A DNA stretch of 64,000 nt from Symbiodinium natans (GCA_905221605.1 CAJNDS010002378.1:157001-221000), one strand, 5' to 3'. Numbered from the stretch's first letter, positions 41,276 through 55,200 are shown. Notes: generated by a model from the letters alone, not told the origin. A program made the numbers and translations.

Positions 41276-44200
41276 GGCCTAGGGGCCCCCGCTTTTTCAA
41301 CCTCCGCCATCGTCATGTGCCCTGTGCATGCGCCTTGATTCGTCTAGACCGTCTGGCCGTGTTTAGCCAGTGTAGGGCCTCTGGTGGCAGGCTCCGTGGC
41401 TGACGAGCCTCGGCACCCAGTTATCGCAAGGTTGAGACAGCAGACATGTTCAGGGCTCATGTCCGACAGTGTCCAGGGCTCGGCCCTTTTGGTGCTCTGA
41501 GGTGCCATAGCTCTCCATGCGTTAGAGCTTGGGGTTTCAGTTGAATGTTCTGCCCCAAAGCCGTGTGGGGGGGCCTTGATTTGAAGTCAGAGCCATTCTG
41601 GCAAGTGTGTGGAGGAGGCACTAGCGGTGGGGGGAAACCTGTTGCGAGGGAAGGAGCCACGTCAGTGTAGCCCCAACTCCAGAGTTTCAAGGAGTGGCCC
41701 CAAATACAGCGGCTTGCCACCATGCCAGAAAGAACGAAAAGAGCGCGATCGCCCCCCGTCGCAGAGAGAGTCCCAGCGAGCATCCCCCCCCCCCCCGAGA
41801 GAGAAATCCCAGCCCCTCATTTTTCTCCTCCTGTCGCCTCCTCCTTTTTGTGATCTCCACACAAAGGCTGCGGTTCACAAAATTCTGCGCGGCTACGTGT
41901 CTTCATCGTCTTAGAACGCAGACGATGGCTCCCACGTTGGTTAGCTGTGCAGGGAGGGGATGATCAAAGCTAATGATCTTTGTGTGTTGCTGTCTAGTTC
42001 TTGTTGCTATTCTTTGTGTTGTTCATGTTCTTCATTTCACCGGGTAACTATGTTCTTCGTCTTGCATTTCATCGTTGTGGTTGTGGATGCGGCCGCTGTC
42101 AAAGACGCTTCGCGGCTTGTTAGTCACGTGCACTCGTGCGCAAAGCAAGTGCATTGCATCGCAACTGCTGGAATCTTTTGATGGTGCTGGCAGGATAGAA
42201 GCTTCCTGTTTGAATTGGTTTTCAGATTATCCCGGTACGATGGAGAAATGTCCAGCTTGCACAAGGCCCACTGCCACGGAAAAGCGACACAAGAAAGAGC
42301 GAGGAACGAGCGCCGTTGGCTAAGTTGCTCGAGCTTCGCACAAAGCTTTGCCGGTAAAAAGGGCTTTGCTCCAATGCGCAGCACAAGCTCATGAGTCAAT
42401 GCTACACGAGGCCCCTCAGAGCGGTCCGAGCAGTCCCTGTGGCGAAGCAGAGAGGCTCGTGTGGCAAAGCTTCCGAGGGTGCGGACCTTAAAGTTGAGTT
42501 CTTCCTATGCAGCAGTCTTCGCGTTTTAGCGCACAGCCGAGGCAGACTTGTGCAGCGGTACTCTGCTGGAAGTGCCATCGCGTCTCGGTAAGGTGCACGC
42601 CTGCCATTTATGCCATTTGTCACGCAATGCTCCGCTCCCTGCAATTTCCAGACTGTCAGGGTGGACCCGTTTCTCGATCTTTCCTTGGAGTTGCCGACCT
42701 GTGAGGCGCCGGCACAGGGCCACACCGAGCCTTGAAGATGAGACTCCTTGTTGAGAGAGGGAGAAAGGGAGAGAGGGAGAGAGCTAGACAGAGACAGAGA
42801 CAGGGAAAGAAACAGGGACAGGGACAGGGACAGGGACAGAGACGCAATGAGACGCAACATGTTTCACAAAAGTTCCCAGCCTCGCCTGTGCTCGCCAAGA
42901 GCTTGCAGGAGCAGACGGGCCTTCTGGGCCTGCCTTGCCGAATCGCGCAACTGGCCAGAATCCCACGGGGATTCTCTTGCAGCTTGCAAGCGCCCGCCTT
43001 CTCGTCGCACTTGAAGCACGCTCTGCAAGTGAAGGAAGTTGGGGGCAGCTCGTCGTCGACTTCCAGAGCAAGGAGCGTGGCACTCGGAGTTGGAATTGGG
43101 TTGTGTCCTGCGCTCCTGGACTCCTGCATGCTTCCGCAAACCAACTGCAAAGCACGTTCGGGCCGTCCTCTCGAATGTGGGCTGTAGGAGGCCCACGGGG
43201 AAAGATCTGATGCCGAACGTAAGGAGTGGGCAGAGCAAAGAGGTACGAAGAGGTACGCAGAGCTACGAAGAGGTACGAAGAGGTACGAAGAGGTACGACA
43301 AAAAGTTCATGCTCATCACCGAGCTTGGGTTCATTGCTCACGATGTTGAGGTTGGGCGCGGGGACAGCAAGGTCCTCCCGAAACCGGGACTTGGGCGCGG
43401 GGAAGCGGCATCTGCAAGAGACAAAGACGAGAACGAGGGAAATGGAAGAGAAGCTCACGATGCTGAGCTTTGGAAGCAGCACCAAGTAGCCCAAGAAATG
43501 TTTTTTGAGGAACAGCTGCCCAAATCGTAACATCTCGGAATCACACTGCGCCAAATAGATGGACAACCGGGCTCAAGAATGAGTTTTTTGCAAAGCCCAC
43601 AACCTCTCGTCTCACCCATGGAAAACCCGATCCCTTCCCCTAATCTATGCCCTGAACAGTTGTTTCGAGGCAGCAGGAGATTCGGCTTTCTGCTGCAACA
43701 ACAACTGGCCGCCCTCCACCGAATTGTGTTTCAGCGTCGCCATTCAACAGCGATTCTAAGGCCAGCGAGAAAAGTCGACCACCTCGTCGCACTCTGCGGG
43801 CCTCTCTGGCAGAGAACAGGCAAGAGCAGCCGAGAGTTGATACAGATCCATGCCCCATGAGCTCCAGAAAGTTCTTTTTCAGAACGCGTCATGGAAGGGG
43901 AAGGCGACGGAGCGTGTTCTAAAAGCTGCCAGGCCACGAAGCCCGCGAAGGCTGACGGCACGGACGCGGCGAGCTCACCGTGCTCGCTAAGATCGCCAAG
44001 CTCGTGGCCTCAAGGCCAGCTGAATGCGTACGAGGATGATGTTTTTTTAAAATGTTTCCCTTCCTTGCTAGTCTTATTCATCTGAGGGGGGTCTCGCTTG
44101 CAGGAAGGCCTTTCTTCATGAGACCATCAGTGGCGACGTGGTATCGGCCACTGCGGCAGCCGCCTCCATCGCAGGCAGTGGGCTCTTCTTGGACTCTCCC

Positions 44201-47200
44201 TTGCCAAATTTCCAAGCAAGAGATCTTAGCGTGGATAAGGTGCGCATTCAGTGCAGCTGGCCTGATAGACATTTTGTGACGCAGCAGGTTGCGCAGCATA
44301 AGACCGCGGACTCCCATGATAAGGCCTCAGAGAAGGTCATATGCCTGCGACTCTCACAGATTCTGTTGGACAGGACCTGGAACATCTGGAGCCTTCTTCG
44401 GAGGACGGATTTGACATTTCACAAGCTGCAAGTTATTGCAAGTTAGAATTCTTCGAACCGTCTGTGCCGAGGTTGTTAGGTTTTGGGCCCATGCGGGCTT
44501 TTGGGTTGATTGGGGTCCGCCTTTTAAAGGGTCTTTTCTCCGATGTCGAAGTTGCCTTTCCCAGAAATTGAAGCGTCGCTGTGCCTTTGCCTTTCAAGCG
44601 CTAGGAGAGGTCGACAGAGTCCGCCACTCGAAGCTTCTCCGGAGAGTTGGATTCGCTTGACGATTCGTGGGTTGATATTCGTGTAGTGTGTAGTGTTGGA
44701 TTTGTGTTTAGTGTATGCTGTCGGAAAGAATGTCGGAAAGGAAGGTCCTCCTCCGTTGTTCTGTTGGTGGCAGCTTGATGTTACCAGCAGCCGACTCATG
44801 GTGTGCACAGGTCGTTCACTTTTGAAGTCCAGCTACGAAAGCACGGCAAGAAGGAGCACGCGTGGCGCAGTGTGGGGCAGTGCTTGGGTATGTTTGCATT
44901 TCTTTTCGTGGAGACCGAAGTCATTCTTAGGATCCCCGATGGGGTTTCGGCTGGTGCAACGAGTCGCTGCAGCAGAAGAGGCCGACATGTGCAGAGATGG
45001 AGCGATCTTGGCCTTCAGAACTCCGAAACTGCTTCTGAACGCGTTGCACAGAGGCTACGTGTCGCAAGCGTCAATCCGGACACCGCCCGCAGCCTAGAGG
45101 AACAATTTCCAGCCGTACGGATGTTCTGCATCACTCGGAGGGCATCGATCCTCTGGAATGCTCATATTCCTGCATATGCAACGATTATGCAAGACAGGTG
45201 CTGGATCGCTGGAACTTAAAGAAGAAATCGATGGGGGAGGAGGCCTGGGCAGCTAAGTCCGTGCTCCTCTTCACGAGTAAGTTTTCGAGACAGGAGCTAG
45301 CAGTACGCGCGGGTGACGAAGTCGCAGCTGTTGGAGGACACTTCGTTGGTTGGACACTTCCCCACTTCCTCCGTGTTCGGCGAACTGCAGGAGCGACAAC
45401 ATTCGTCGTCATGCAGCAGCTCCTGAAGGAGGAGGCTGCAAACGGCCAGTCTCCTATCCCGCCTCTCGGCTGCCCCAAGAAGCTGTCACAGGTGGTGAAG
45501 CTGACTATGCGCCGCCAGAGCTCAGCTGATGCAGCCTCCTCCAGCAAGGCTCAACCAAGTTCAGGGCCTTTCAAGGCCCTTTCGAGTGCTCTGGTCAGCG
45601 TTTCGCGCTTGCAGGTTGCTGGAACAGCAGCGACGGAGAGTGATGCGGAGGACCAGGAGGATCGGGATCATCTCAACGTTCAGGAATGCTTGTGAGTTGC
45701 CTCCCTTGGGCCAAGCTCGCAGAAAGGCTGCAGAGAACATCGCTCGCAGCTGCCTGCAGGCGCGTTGCTTAGGACGGCACCTCTTGAGCTTGATGCTGCC
45801 TTCCAGTGCTTCCCCCTTGCAGGCTGCGCAGGCCTGCAAGGCCTCCATGTCAGAGGACTGGGTTGCAATGTGAGACGCTTCGACACATCCTGGTGGCACG
45901 TAAGAGCACATCTGCGGTGAAGGGCTCAGGATTTGCCATTCTGCCTCGCCTTCCAACCAGTGATTCAGAATGGCACCTCCTTTTCACACCGGCCCCTCTC
46001 ATGCTATGCATGGCTGCTTGCAAAGACTTTCCTCTTACATGTCTACATGTCCTCTCCGACAGGACTTACAGGCGGTTTTCAGTGATCCTGCGGCCATCAA
46101 GGCAGATGTGCTATGAGGGTTTTTTCCGATCCTGCACCGGGGGTGCTTGGGAATTTCCGTTGTTACCGTGTTGATCCACATTCATCGGTTGTTTTCCATC
46201 CATACTCGTGCCAGGATGCCGTCCAGTAGTGGTCTAGGTAGGGCTTGGGGGGGCCCCGAGTTTTCCGAGACGAGGGGTTTTCAACGGATCTGCAATGGCT
46301 TTTCGAAGACCCTTGCAGGTGAACGGAAGCTGTCAGCTGCGGGATTGCTTTCTCAGATTCACGAGCTCAGAGGCTGAGCAGTTGCGACCCAGTTCGGTTG
46401 GAAGATGGTTGAAAAGAGTGTGTTGTTGAAGGCCATGGAAGATGACGCAAAGCCCGTCTACCAGTGCTCCGAGTGTGCCAAAGCTTTGCAAGGCACGGCT
46501 TGACACATTGCCTTCCTGATGCCACACCCCAGAGAGCCAATTCACCATGAGAAAAATGAATCTTTGGCAGAAACTTTGCTGCCTCATCCATGCCCTTTAT
46601 TCCCCTTCTTGTCAGCGAATGCCAGCAGAACAGCTCGATGGAAAGCTGGGCAAGTGCACAGAGACCGGCAATTGTCAAGACATTTCTAGACATCGGTACG
46701 TAGCAGGCCGAGTACCACAAGTCATCATGTAGTTGCTTCGCGAGTGGTGTGGGAGCAGCATTGAGAGCCGCTCTCGCAGCAAGCTGCTGACAGTACCGAA
46801 AGCTATCTCAGTTCCCGGTAAAGGGTATTAAGCACGCTGCGACAAGGTTGGGGGTCCCCAGATGTCCTGTGAGGTTCCGACAAGGAGAAGAAGGCTCCTT
46901 GCAGCTTCTTGGTCTTTCTTGGGGTCATGTCTACGAATCTCCAAGCTGAGTGTAGCTTGGCATTTTATATGCCATGATGGCATAATTATGCGGCAGAGAC
47001 GAATCATACTGCATTGCCAAAGTGTTTGGCTCAAGCTCGGCTGGGAGCCCTTACCGGGGCTTTGTGCCGTGCTCAGGCGCACCTTTCTGCACTCTGTCGA
47101 GACAATGCAAGCGGCTAGCACACTCTTGGATACACAAGCCCCAGGGGGAAAAGTGCTGATTTTCGCGAACCAGCTAGACGATGTTTGTGTTTGCAGGCCA

Positions 47201-47377
47201 ATGGTTCATGATGACGACGGTGTAGAAGAGACGGAGATTCTAGCGGATGCAGATTTTGAAGAGGCTCGGGAGTGCCACGCTACGCAAAATCCCAGGGATT
47301 CAAATCACGGCATTATGCATACAGCTTGCAGATGGCGCGGCACGAGCTCAGTTCTGACTCTCTGAGATTGCTGTCAC
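41276..47377. other. Low-complexity patches and exon-like pieces, no assembled gene
   Basis: Simple repeats: a purine tract of GAGAGG/GGGACA at about 42,740-42,850 and a GGTACGAAGA decamer repeat at about 43,238-43,299. Exon-like plus-strand reading occurs at about 44,102-44,235 (AFLHETISGDVVSATAAAAS) and 45,123-45,520 (CNDYARQVLDRWNLKKKSMG, then EEAWAAKSVLLFTS). An acidic piece lies at about 47,198-47,275 (DDDGVEETEILADADFEEAR). These may belong to the USP gene upstream or to 5' exons of the channel gene downstream. I could not link them by frame and splice sites. Confidence 0.35.
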
Positions 47378-50300
47378 ATGAAGGATGGAGACGAAATGTC
47401 TACTGGGGAGATCCCCAAAGAAGCGGAGGATGAGGAAATCATCGACGTGGGGGTGCTGAGTGAGGTGCAAGAGCAGACCTTCGAGGCCGAGGGTTCTGGC
47501 AAGGTCAACAGATATCACTGGCCTAGTGACCCTCTTTGACCTCTCTTTTTTGGTTGCTCTTGTTATTTTGTGTGCTCCTGCTGTAGGAGATGAGACTTCC
47601 AGATGACATCAGGGATGAGGCACACCCCGGTTGTGTCCCACCGCGCAGTCCGTTACCGAAAGGCTCATGTGTTCATGTCCTTGTAGGCCAAAGAATCGTG
47701 GGAAGCGTTCATCCAAGCCTCCCGTTCCCGGGATGCCGCAGGTATGAACCTTGGAGAGGGATGGCATACCAAACGGCACATGGCGTTAGATTTTCTGATT
47801 TTCTGCGTCCCAAGTTCCTGCACAGGGGAAGCCATCTACGCAGCCCTTTTCGACGCAGCTCCAAGCCTGCAGAGCCTTTTCAAGACGCCCAGGCAGCTTG
47901 GCCCGAATATAATTTCCATGTTGTTTACGGCAGCAGAGGAGCAGACCATGCAGTGGCTTTCGGACTTTTCTGTATATCTGCTTGTCTTGCTAGTGATTCT
48001 GGGCATTGCTCGGGCCCTCCATGTCTGGCGCGCGCTGAGGTCTGTGATGGCCATGCGCTTCATGAATGGTCTCAACAGCATCATGAATGCGCTGCATACT
48101 CCCACTGCTCTAAAGGCGCCAAAGATTCAACAAGGCGCTGAGATTTCACCGGGGCCTTTTGGCTTAAAGCTAAGGTCATGGTGGAGACTTTAGGCTTCCA
48201 GCACCTGGACCTTGCGACTTGGCCAAGTCAGACCAGACTCGCAGCATGAGAACGGTGAGAACGGATGCATGGCGTTACGATGTGGTTTATTTAAAGGCTG
48301 ACGCCGCTGCCGCCGACCCCCAAGATAAGGACGTCCGGGCACCGGGCCTCTTCCGGACCCACCCGCGTAACAACAAATTCGGTTGCTTTTGGTCCTTCTC
48401 CTGTGGGGGGGGGCTAGGCAGGGGGGTAGGGGGGGGGGGAGAGGGGGGGGGTACGGGTGAGGGTAGGGGGGGGGGGGGGTAGTAGGGTGCCAACGCGTGG
48501 TTCCACCCTTCCAAAACAAGAAATTGGGTTGCTTTTGGTCCTTCTCCTGTGGGGGGGGGCTAGGCAGGGGGGAGGGTAGGGGCCGCCTTCAAAACCAACA
48601 GATTAGGTCCTTTTTCTGTGAGGGGGGCTAGGCAGGGGGGTAGAGGGGGGGGGGGGGGGGAGGGGGGGGGGAGGGGGGGGGGGAGGGGGGGGGTGGGTGG
48701 AACCACGCGTTTTGTGTTGGCTGCACCTGCGACCCCCCCCCCCTCCCCCCTACCCTCATTCCGTACCCCCCCCTACCCCCCCTGCCTAGCCCCCCCCAAC
48801 AGGAGAAGGACCAAAAGCAACCGAATTTGTTAAGGCGGCGCCAAGTGAGTAAAATTAATTGAAATTAATTAAAATTAATTAAAATTAATGAAAATTAATC
48901 AAAATTGATTGCAATTGATTGCAATTAATTAAAATAGATAAAAATTGATTAAAATTGATTAAATTTAATTAACTAATTGACTAAAATTAATTAAAATTAA
49001 TTAAAATTAATTAAAATTAATTGAAAAAATTAAAATTAATTAAAATTAATTAAAATTAATTAAAATTAATGAAATTAATTAAAATTAATTAAAAATAAAA
49101 ATTAAATTAATGAAAATTAATGAATTAAAATTGCAATAGTTAAAATAATTAAATTAATTAAAAACTAATTAAAAATAATTAAAATTAATTAAAATTAATT
49201 AAAAATTAATTAAATTAATTAAAATTATAAAATTAATTTAAAATTAATTAAAAATAATGAAAACTTAATAAATTAGTTAAAATTAGATAACATTAATTAA
49301 CAATTAATAAAAATTAATGAAAATTAATGAAATCAATGAAAATTAATTAAAATTAATTAAAATTAATTAAAATTAATTAAAATTAATTAAAATTAATTAG
49401 AATTAATTAAAATTAATTAAAATTAATTAAAATTAATTAAAATTAATTAAAAGTAATTAAAATTAATTAAAATTAATTAATTGGTCCTTCTCCTGGCAGG
49501 GGGGCCAGGCAGGTGGGTAGGGGGGGGGGAGGGGGGGGGGTACGGGGTGAGGGTAGGGGGGCGGGGGGTGGGGGAGGGTGCAGCAACACAAAACGCGTGG
49601 TTCCACCCACTTAGCCTCCTTCCAAAACAACAAATTTGTTGTGAGGGAAGGCGGCCAAGTGGGTGGAACCACGGCTGCACCCTGCTACCCCCCCCCCTCC
49701 CGTACCCCCCCCTCCCCCCCCCCCCCCGCCCCCCGCCAAACCCCCCACCGACAGGAGAAGGACCAAAAAAACAGGGGTGGGGGGGGGGGGAGGGGGGGGG
49801 GGGGGTACGGGGTGAGGGTAGGGGGGAGGGGGGGACAAAAACGTGTGGTTCCACCCACTTAGCCGCCTCCCAAAACAACAAATTCGTTTGGTCCTTCTCC
49901 TGTGGGGGGGGTCTAGGCAGGGGGGTAGGGGCGGGGGGGGAGGGGGGGGAGGGGGGGGGGGGGGGCTAGGTAGGGGGGAGGGGGGGGGGGGGGGTAGTAG
50001 GGTGCAGCCAACACAAAAACGCGTGGTCCACTCTTCCAAAACAACAAACTCGGTGCTTTTGGTCCTTCTCCTGTATAGGCAGGGCGGGGGGGGGGGCGGG
50101 GTGAGGGTAGGGGAGGGGGGGGGGGTGTAGTAGGGTGCAGCCAACACAAAACGTGTGGTTTTACTCACTTGGCCGCCTTCCAAAACAACAAATTGGGTTG
50201 CTTTTGGTCCTTCTCCTGGGGGGGCCTAGGCAGGGGCGTAGGCGGGGGGGGGGGGGAGGGGGGGGGGTACGGGGTGAGGGTAGGGGGGGGGGGGGGGGGG

Positions 50301-52282
50301 TTGTAGGGTGCAGCCAACACAAAACGTGCACCCACTTGACGCCTTCCAAAACAACAATTCGGTTGCTTTTGGTCCTTCTCCAGTGGGGGGGGGCTAGGCA
50401 GGGGGGTAGGGGGGGGGGGAGGGGGGGGGGTACGGGGTGAGGGTCACCCCGTACCCCCCCCACAGGAGAAGGACCAAAAGCAACCGAATTTGTTGTTTGG
50501 GAAGGCGGGAAGTGGGTGGAACCACGCGTTTTGTGTTGGCTGCAGCCAACACAAAACGCGTGGTTCCAACAAATTCGGGGGGGGGGAGGGGGGGGGAGTA
50601 CGGGGTGAGGGTAGGGGGGAGGGGGGGGGGTAGTAGGGTGCAAAACGCGTGGTTCCACCCACTTGGCCGCCTTCCAAAACAACAAATTCGGTTGCTTTTG
50701 GTCGTACGGGGTGAGGGTAGGGGGGAGGGAGGGGGGGCTAGGCAGGGGGGTAGGGGGGGGGGGGGGAGGGGGGGGGGTTTACTTGGGGGGTTGAGGGTAG
50801 GTTTGGGGGGAGGGGGGGGGGGGGGGTAGTAGGGTGCAGCCAACACAAAACGCGTGGTTCCACGCACTTGGCCGCCACAAATTCGGTTGCTTTTGGTCCT
50901 TCTCCTGTGGGGGGGGGGGCTAGGCAGGGGTAGGGTGCAGCCAACACAAAACGCGTGGTTCCACCCTCTTTCCGCCCGCCAAAACAACAAATTCGGTTGC
51001 TTTTGGGGGGGGGAGGGGGGGGGGGGTACGGGGTGGGGTTAGGTAGGGGGGGGGAGGCCGCGCGGGGCCATGGGGAGGGGCACTAGCGGGTCCAGCGGGA
51101 AAGGTACGAGTCCAGCTTCTTGACGCCGACAAAGGGGGTCGGCGGAGTAGTTTGAGCAAGATCTCCCATATTGTTTTTTCATCTCCAGCGCGTTGCCAGA
51201 TTCACCGCCTCGACACACTGGAGTTTTCCTGTCCTCACCAGCTTCTTACATGGTTTTCATGGGGGTGGTGGGGGGTGGGGGGTGGTGCAAGGGAACGTCC
51301 ATGTTGAACCAATCCTCGTGGACCTGGATCGAGATGGAGCCTGTGCAGCTGAGAGCAGCTGATAAGGAGCCCAGAAAGCCCAGAGCCGATATCTGAGATG
51401 CTAAGGGAACCTTGCAGGGTACCCGGTTGGCCCAGGGTGGAATCCCTTATTTTGGGCAAAACATTGCCGAGGTAGTCCCAAATCCTGATTTTCAGAGTCT
51501 GTCCGTCCCTTCTTTTGGACTCTGCCGCTGCTGCTTTCTCGTTCGGCCCCGTGCTGCTCGGTTTCCTGATTCCGTCCGTGACCTCTCTGAACTCTCGACG
51601 TCGAGATCGCATCCAATGCCTTTTGTGCTTGAAGGTTCCTCATACTTCCTCATGCTTCTGCTGCTCTCCACTTTCGAGTCGATTGGTTGCAGCCACGCCA
51701 AAGCACCCCCCGGTCTCGTTGGGCATGTCGAGCATGGCGCTCCTGTTCGGTGTTGACACAGGAGTCGGTAGAGGTAGACGGTGGAAGCTGAAAAGCTAGA
51801 GTGTACAAGAGCCCACAACGTCAGAAGTTGGCATGGCTCTGAGGAAGTGACCGTGCCTCGGGTGGTGATCTTCCGTGATGCCATCGTGGATCTCTTTGAC
51901 ATGGAGCTTGGCCCCCGCTTCACCAGTAGAGCCAGAGCCGGCATTGCTGCCATCATGAACTACGTCGGTGGGGCCTTCATCTACATTCGCCCGCAACTCA
52001 TATGCTCTCTCGCTGTCTCTCTGTCTCACATGCTCTCCGCCTGCTGTGTTCCATCTCACATGGTTCGAGGCAGAGAGTATGCCGGGCGCATACGGATCAT
52101 CACATCGAGCTGGAGAACGGCCAACAACAAGGCCAGGTCATGAGTCCCATGGCCAAAGATGCCAATATGCATCCCCCCCCCCCCCGTGTGCCAGGCCGCA
52201 GATATCCAGGAGCTGCAACGTGCCACCTCGCCTGACGGCGAGGACCCCCCCGGGGAGCCGGCCGAGACAGTGCCAGGCCATG
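47378..52282 (+). CDS. Channel gene, 5' part: acidic leader and globin-like domain 1
   Basis: Model exons: 47,378-47,503; 47,587-47,619; 47,687-47,741; 47,826-47,892; 48,040-48,115; 48,175-48,213; 51,844-51,988; 52,070-52,136; 52,195-52,282. Joined, they read AKESWEAFIQASRSRDAAGE, IYAALFDAAPSLQSLFKTPR, SVMAMRFMNGLNSIMNAL, VMVETLGFQHLDLEVTVPRV, VIFRDAIVDLFDMELGPRFT and YVGGAFIYIRREYAGRIR. The pattern of a P.....F...P turn, the LGFQH with a His in the place of the globin proximal His, and the LG..FT....... helix is globin-like (inference). Four of the donors used are GC. The last exon is an acidic, Pro-rich linker. Confidence 0.65.
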
Positions 52283-55200
52283 GTAAAGAGCTGCAATGAG
52301 CTGCACCAGTTGAGTTCCTAAGCAGTTGCTCATGCGCAGGTGAAGCATTGAAAAATGACGTTCCAGCCACGGCAGAGCCTGGAAAGGATGCAGCCAATGG
52401 CGTGCGTGCCAGTGTCAGCCCGAGGATTTTCCAAATCTTGCCAATTTGAGCAGTTTTGCTGGCTGCGATTGCGTGTGCACACATTCCGAGAGAGAGTTCA
52501 GCCAGGTGGCGAGGCCACACGGACACTGGCTTGCACGAAAACAGACGCATCATGCTGCGGGCAATGCGGTCAGTGGGACAAGGGGCAGCTAAGGATCCAG
52601 ACGAATGTCCAAGTGCTTGCGACCCAGAACTGCCTCGCACTGCCTAGCGCTGCCTAGCATTGCTGTTGCCTAGCACCACAATGCACTATATCTACAGTGA
52701 CACCCTCTGACAGGCCGAAAACATTCAACGAAATGTTCCTCTTCAACAGTGCTGTGATGGGCTTTGGGAACAGCTTGTGGATGCACCTGGTGCTCGAGCA
52801 GTCTCTTGGAAGCTTGGACCAGCTGGGGTCTTCGTGGTGACAACATACTCAGAACATCTTGGACTTGTCCGCTTGAGCACATCGTTGCTGTGGTTGCTGC
52901 TCAGCGATGCCCCTGCAGCTGCACTGTCATTTGAGTCAGGTTTGACAACATGGTTTCGAATGTCGCAAACTCTTACCGCGTTCAGGCCCTCCTTAGAGCC
53001 GCTGAGAACCAAGAGAGGTTGATAATTGATGAAAGCATTGCAAAGCATTCCGCTCACAGGAAGAGTGCGACATCCTCTCCCTGGTTCTCGCTCAGTACGA
53101 GGCTGCCTCGCTAGAGCCGACAGGAGACAGATACCCCAGAAGCAGCGACACTCGCGCGGGGCGCTTACGGACAGAAACACTCCGACATTGCCTTAACTCT
53201 GCCCTCACAAAACAGGAGTGTCGGGTTGGATGGGGTCACTGGACGAACCTGATGTTGGTGATCCTTTGATGTGTGGAGCCTGTGAACGTGAACAGGGGCC
53301 GATCATCCTTGTGGAGTTCAAAGCCGTGATGTTGGCATCATTGCGCTCTCTAGTTCCCAAGGACGCTACGGTGAGAGCACAAGCGTATGGGAGCGGAGTT
53401 TGATTTGTTATACTTCCTTTGCAGGACTGGGATTCTGCGCACGAGGTCGCGTGGAACTGGCTCTGGGAGAACATCGACCCTCAGCAGCCTTAGCAGCCTG
53501 AGTACTGTCACTCTGCAAATTGCAAAAGAGAGGCCATTGTTTGACCCACCTCTGACACATTCTGATATTGGGCTGCCATCCGCATGGCCAAGGAGCACAT
53601 GCTGCGAGCCCTCATGGGAAAACCAGCTACGCAGCAACATGCGTCGGAAGCCGAGCCAAAAAGCAGCCTGTCGCAGTCTGGAGACGAAGTTGCTTTGGAA
53701 AGTGCTAGGCTTGATCAGTTCATCTTGGGTCTGAGCCAGGAGCCCTTCCGGAATGCACATTGGGGAGGGCTGTCTTCACATTGTCTTGTACATTTTCGTG
53801 CTATGTTACCGTGTCAGGACCAGCTCACTTTTCTCAGGCGTGAGATCTACAAGCGGTTTTTCACCCTGGCGCCGGCTGGGCAGGACCTTCTCAGACCCTG
53901 TCTTTGCCCTGCTTCGGTTGTCATCTGCAGCTATGCAGAACGGCTGCAAAGCAGGACTACTTCAAGCAGTCCACCACCAGACTCTATTGGATTGCAGACA
54001 AGGTGGTGGCACCGGTCTCAGTGGCGCGCGTTCCTCAGGAGCTGTGCACTTTGCGTTTTGCATTCTAAGGAGATGACCACCGACATGTTCAAGGATCCAA
54101 AGCGATTAGTGGAGGAGAGATGCGGTGTAGAGATTTTCGGTAGGCGATACTGTAGGCAGGTAGTGTTTAGTGGCTCCTCTGGAATGTGGCGCCTCTGGAA
54201 TGGCCGCTTAGACTTCTGGGGCCTCTCCGGAAGTTCAGGACATCTCGGCCCTGGGCCTGCGCCACGTCGGCTATGGCATTCCCACAGAGTTCTTTGCCCC
54301 CTTCGTGCCGGGAGCCAAGCCCCTGTCAACGAAACAAATGGCCCCCCCCCCCCCCCCCCCCCCCCCGCTCTCTCGAAGTAGCAGCGCTCGTCCACCGGAC
54401 CCAGGTCGGCTGCCGTCGATGCAGTTAAGACTATGGAGGCTCAGGAGATGCTAAGCATGTTAAGCTTTACCTGGGTCAAAAGCAGAAGTCTTTTGCCTCT
54501 TCATCCTCAGACGGGTTTGCTGCCTCTTTTTCTGCAAGAATGCCCTTTCCTTGTCAGCTAGGAGCTTGCGCAAGATGCCTTCCGATGGTCCCTTACCTTG
54601 GTCTCCAAGATTCTGGCCACCTGGCTTTGTGCTAGATATCAGCATGTGGTCGTCTCGCATGCGTGCAAACAGTTCTTCGCCCGCTCTTTCTTGTTTTCTT
54701 TTGATTCAGACCAGTGCGCGCTGACATCGATGATATGTTTCTTGTCGGCGAGTTTCCATGCAATCATGGGTGTTTTGGCACGTGCCTTGTTGCGAATGCG
54801 CTGGGTAGCAAACTCAGATAAATTCATGCTTGCTGCTTGCATATTAGCACGAGCTTTCTTTCCGAACTCCCCAAGTTTGGGCTTTAGAACAGGTAGAGAT
54901 ACAGACCGTTGGGCAGAACGATGTAGGCTGCACACCGCCAAGTTCGATGCTGTGCGCCAGTGCCTTCGTTTTTTTGTCTCAACCCTTTTTGTGCCGATTG
55001 GCCCTCTAAAAGCCTCACGTGTTCTTGTTGCTGACCCTGCCTGCCTGCTGCTTGCTGCAGGTCCGCACCATCTTGGAAGGATCCACAATTGTGATGAAGG
55101 TGGGGATCTGTCTACATGTTTCGGGGATATGTTTTCGAGGGGCCATGCTGTCTCCCAGGCCATCAACACCAACGACGCCAAGCAGTTGCGAAAAGCCGTT

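Larger units (their letters stand above)
48214..51843 (+). other. Large repeat-filled intron of the channel gene
   Basis: The flanking exons join in phase (QHLDL then EVTVPR), with a GC donor at 48,214 and AG acceptor at 51,842-51,843. The 3.6-kb interval contains two blocks of G-run repeats in both orientations around an AATTAATTAA block. It is over ten times longer than most other introns of the gene. Confidence 0.6.

Noticed and set aside
42240-42321. EKCPACTR as a USP zinc-ribbon segment
   Set aside because: It has a C-x2-C, but the order relative to other candidate USP pieces and the early stop do not fit.
45330-45400. GGHFVGW as the His box of the USP gene
   Set aside because: The surrounding residues (a gap to the Tyr/Ala and missing hydrophobic strands) do not fit the GHYxAY pattern, and no exon chain links it to the Cys box.
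48219-51042. Many Gly-, Pro- and Trp-rich open frames
   Set aside because: They lie in the G-run/C-run repeat blocks inside an apparent intron and change with every indel in the runs.
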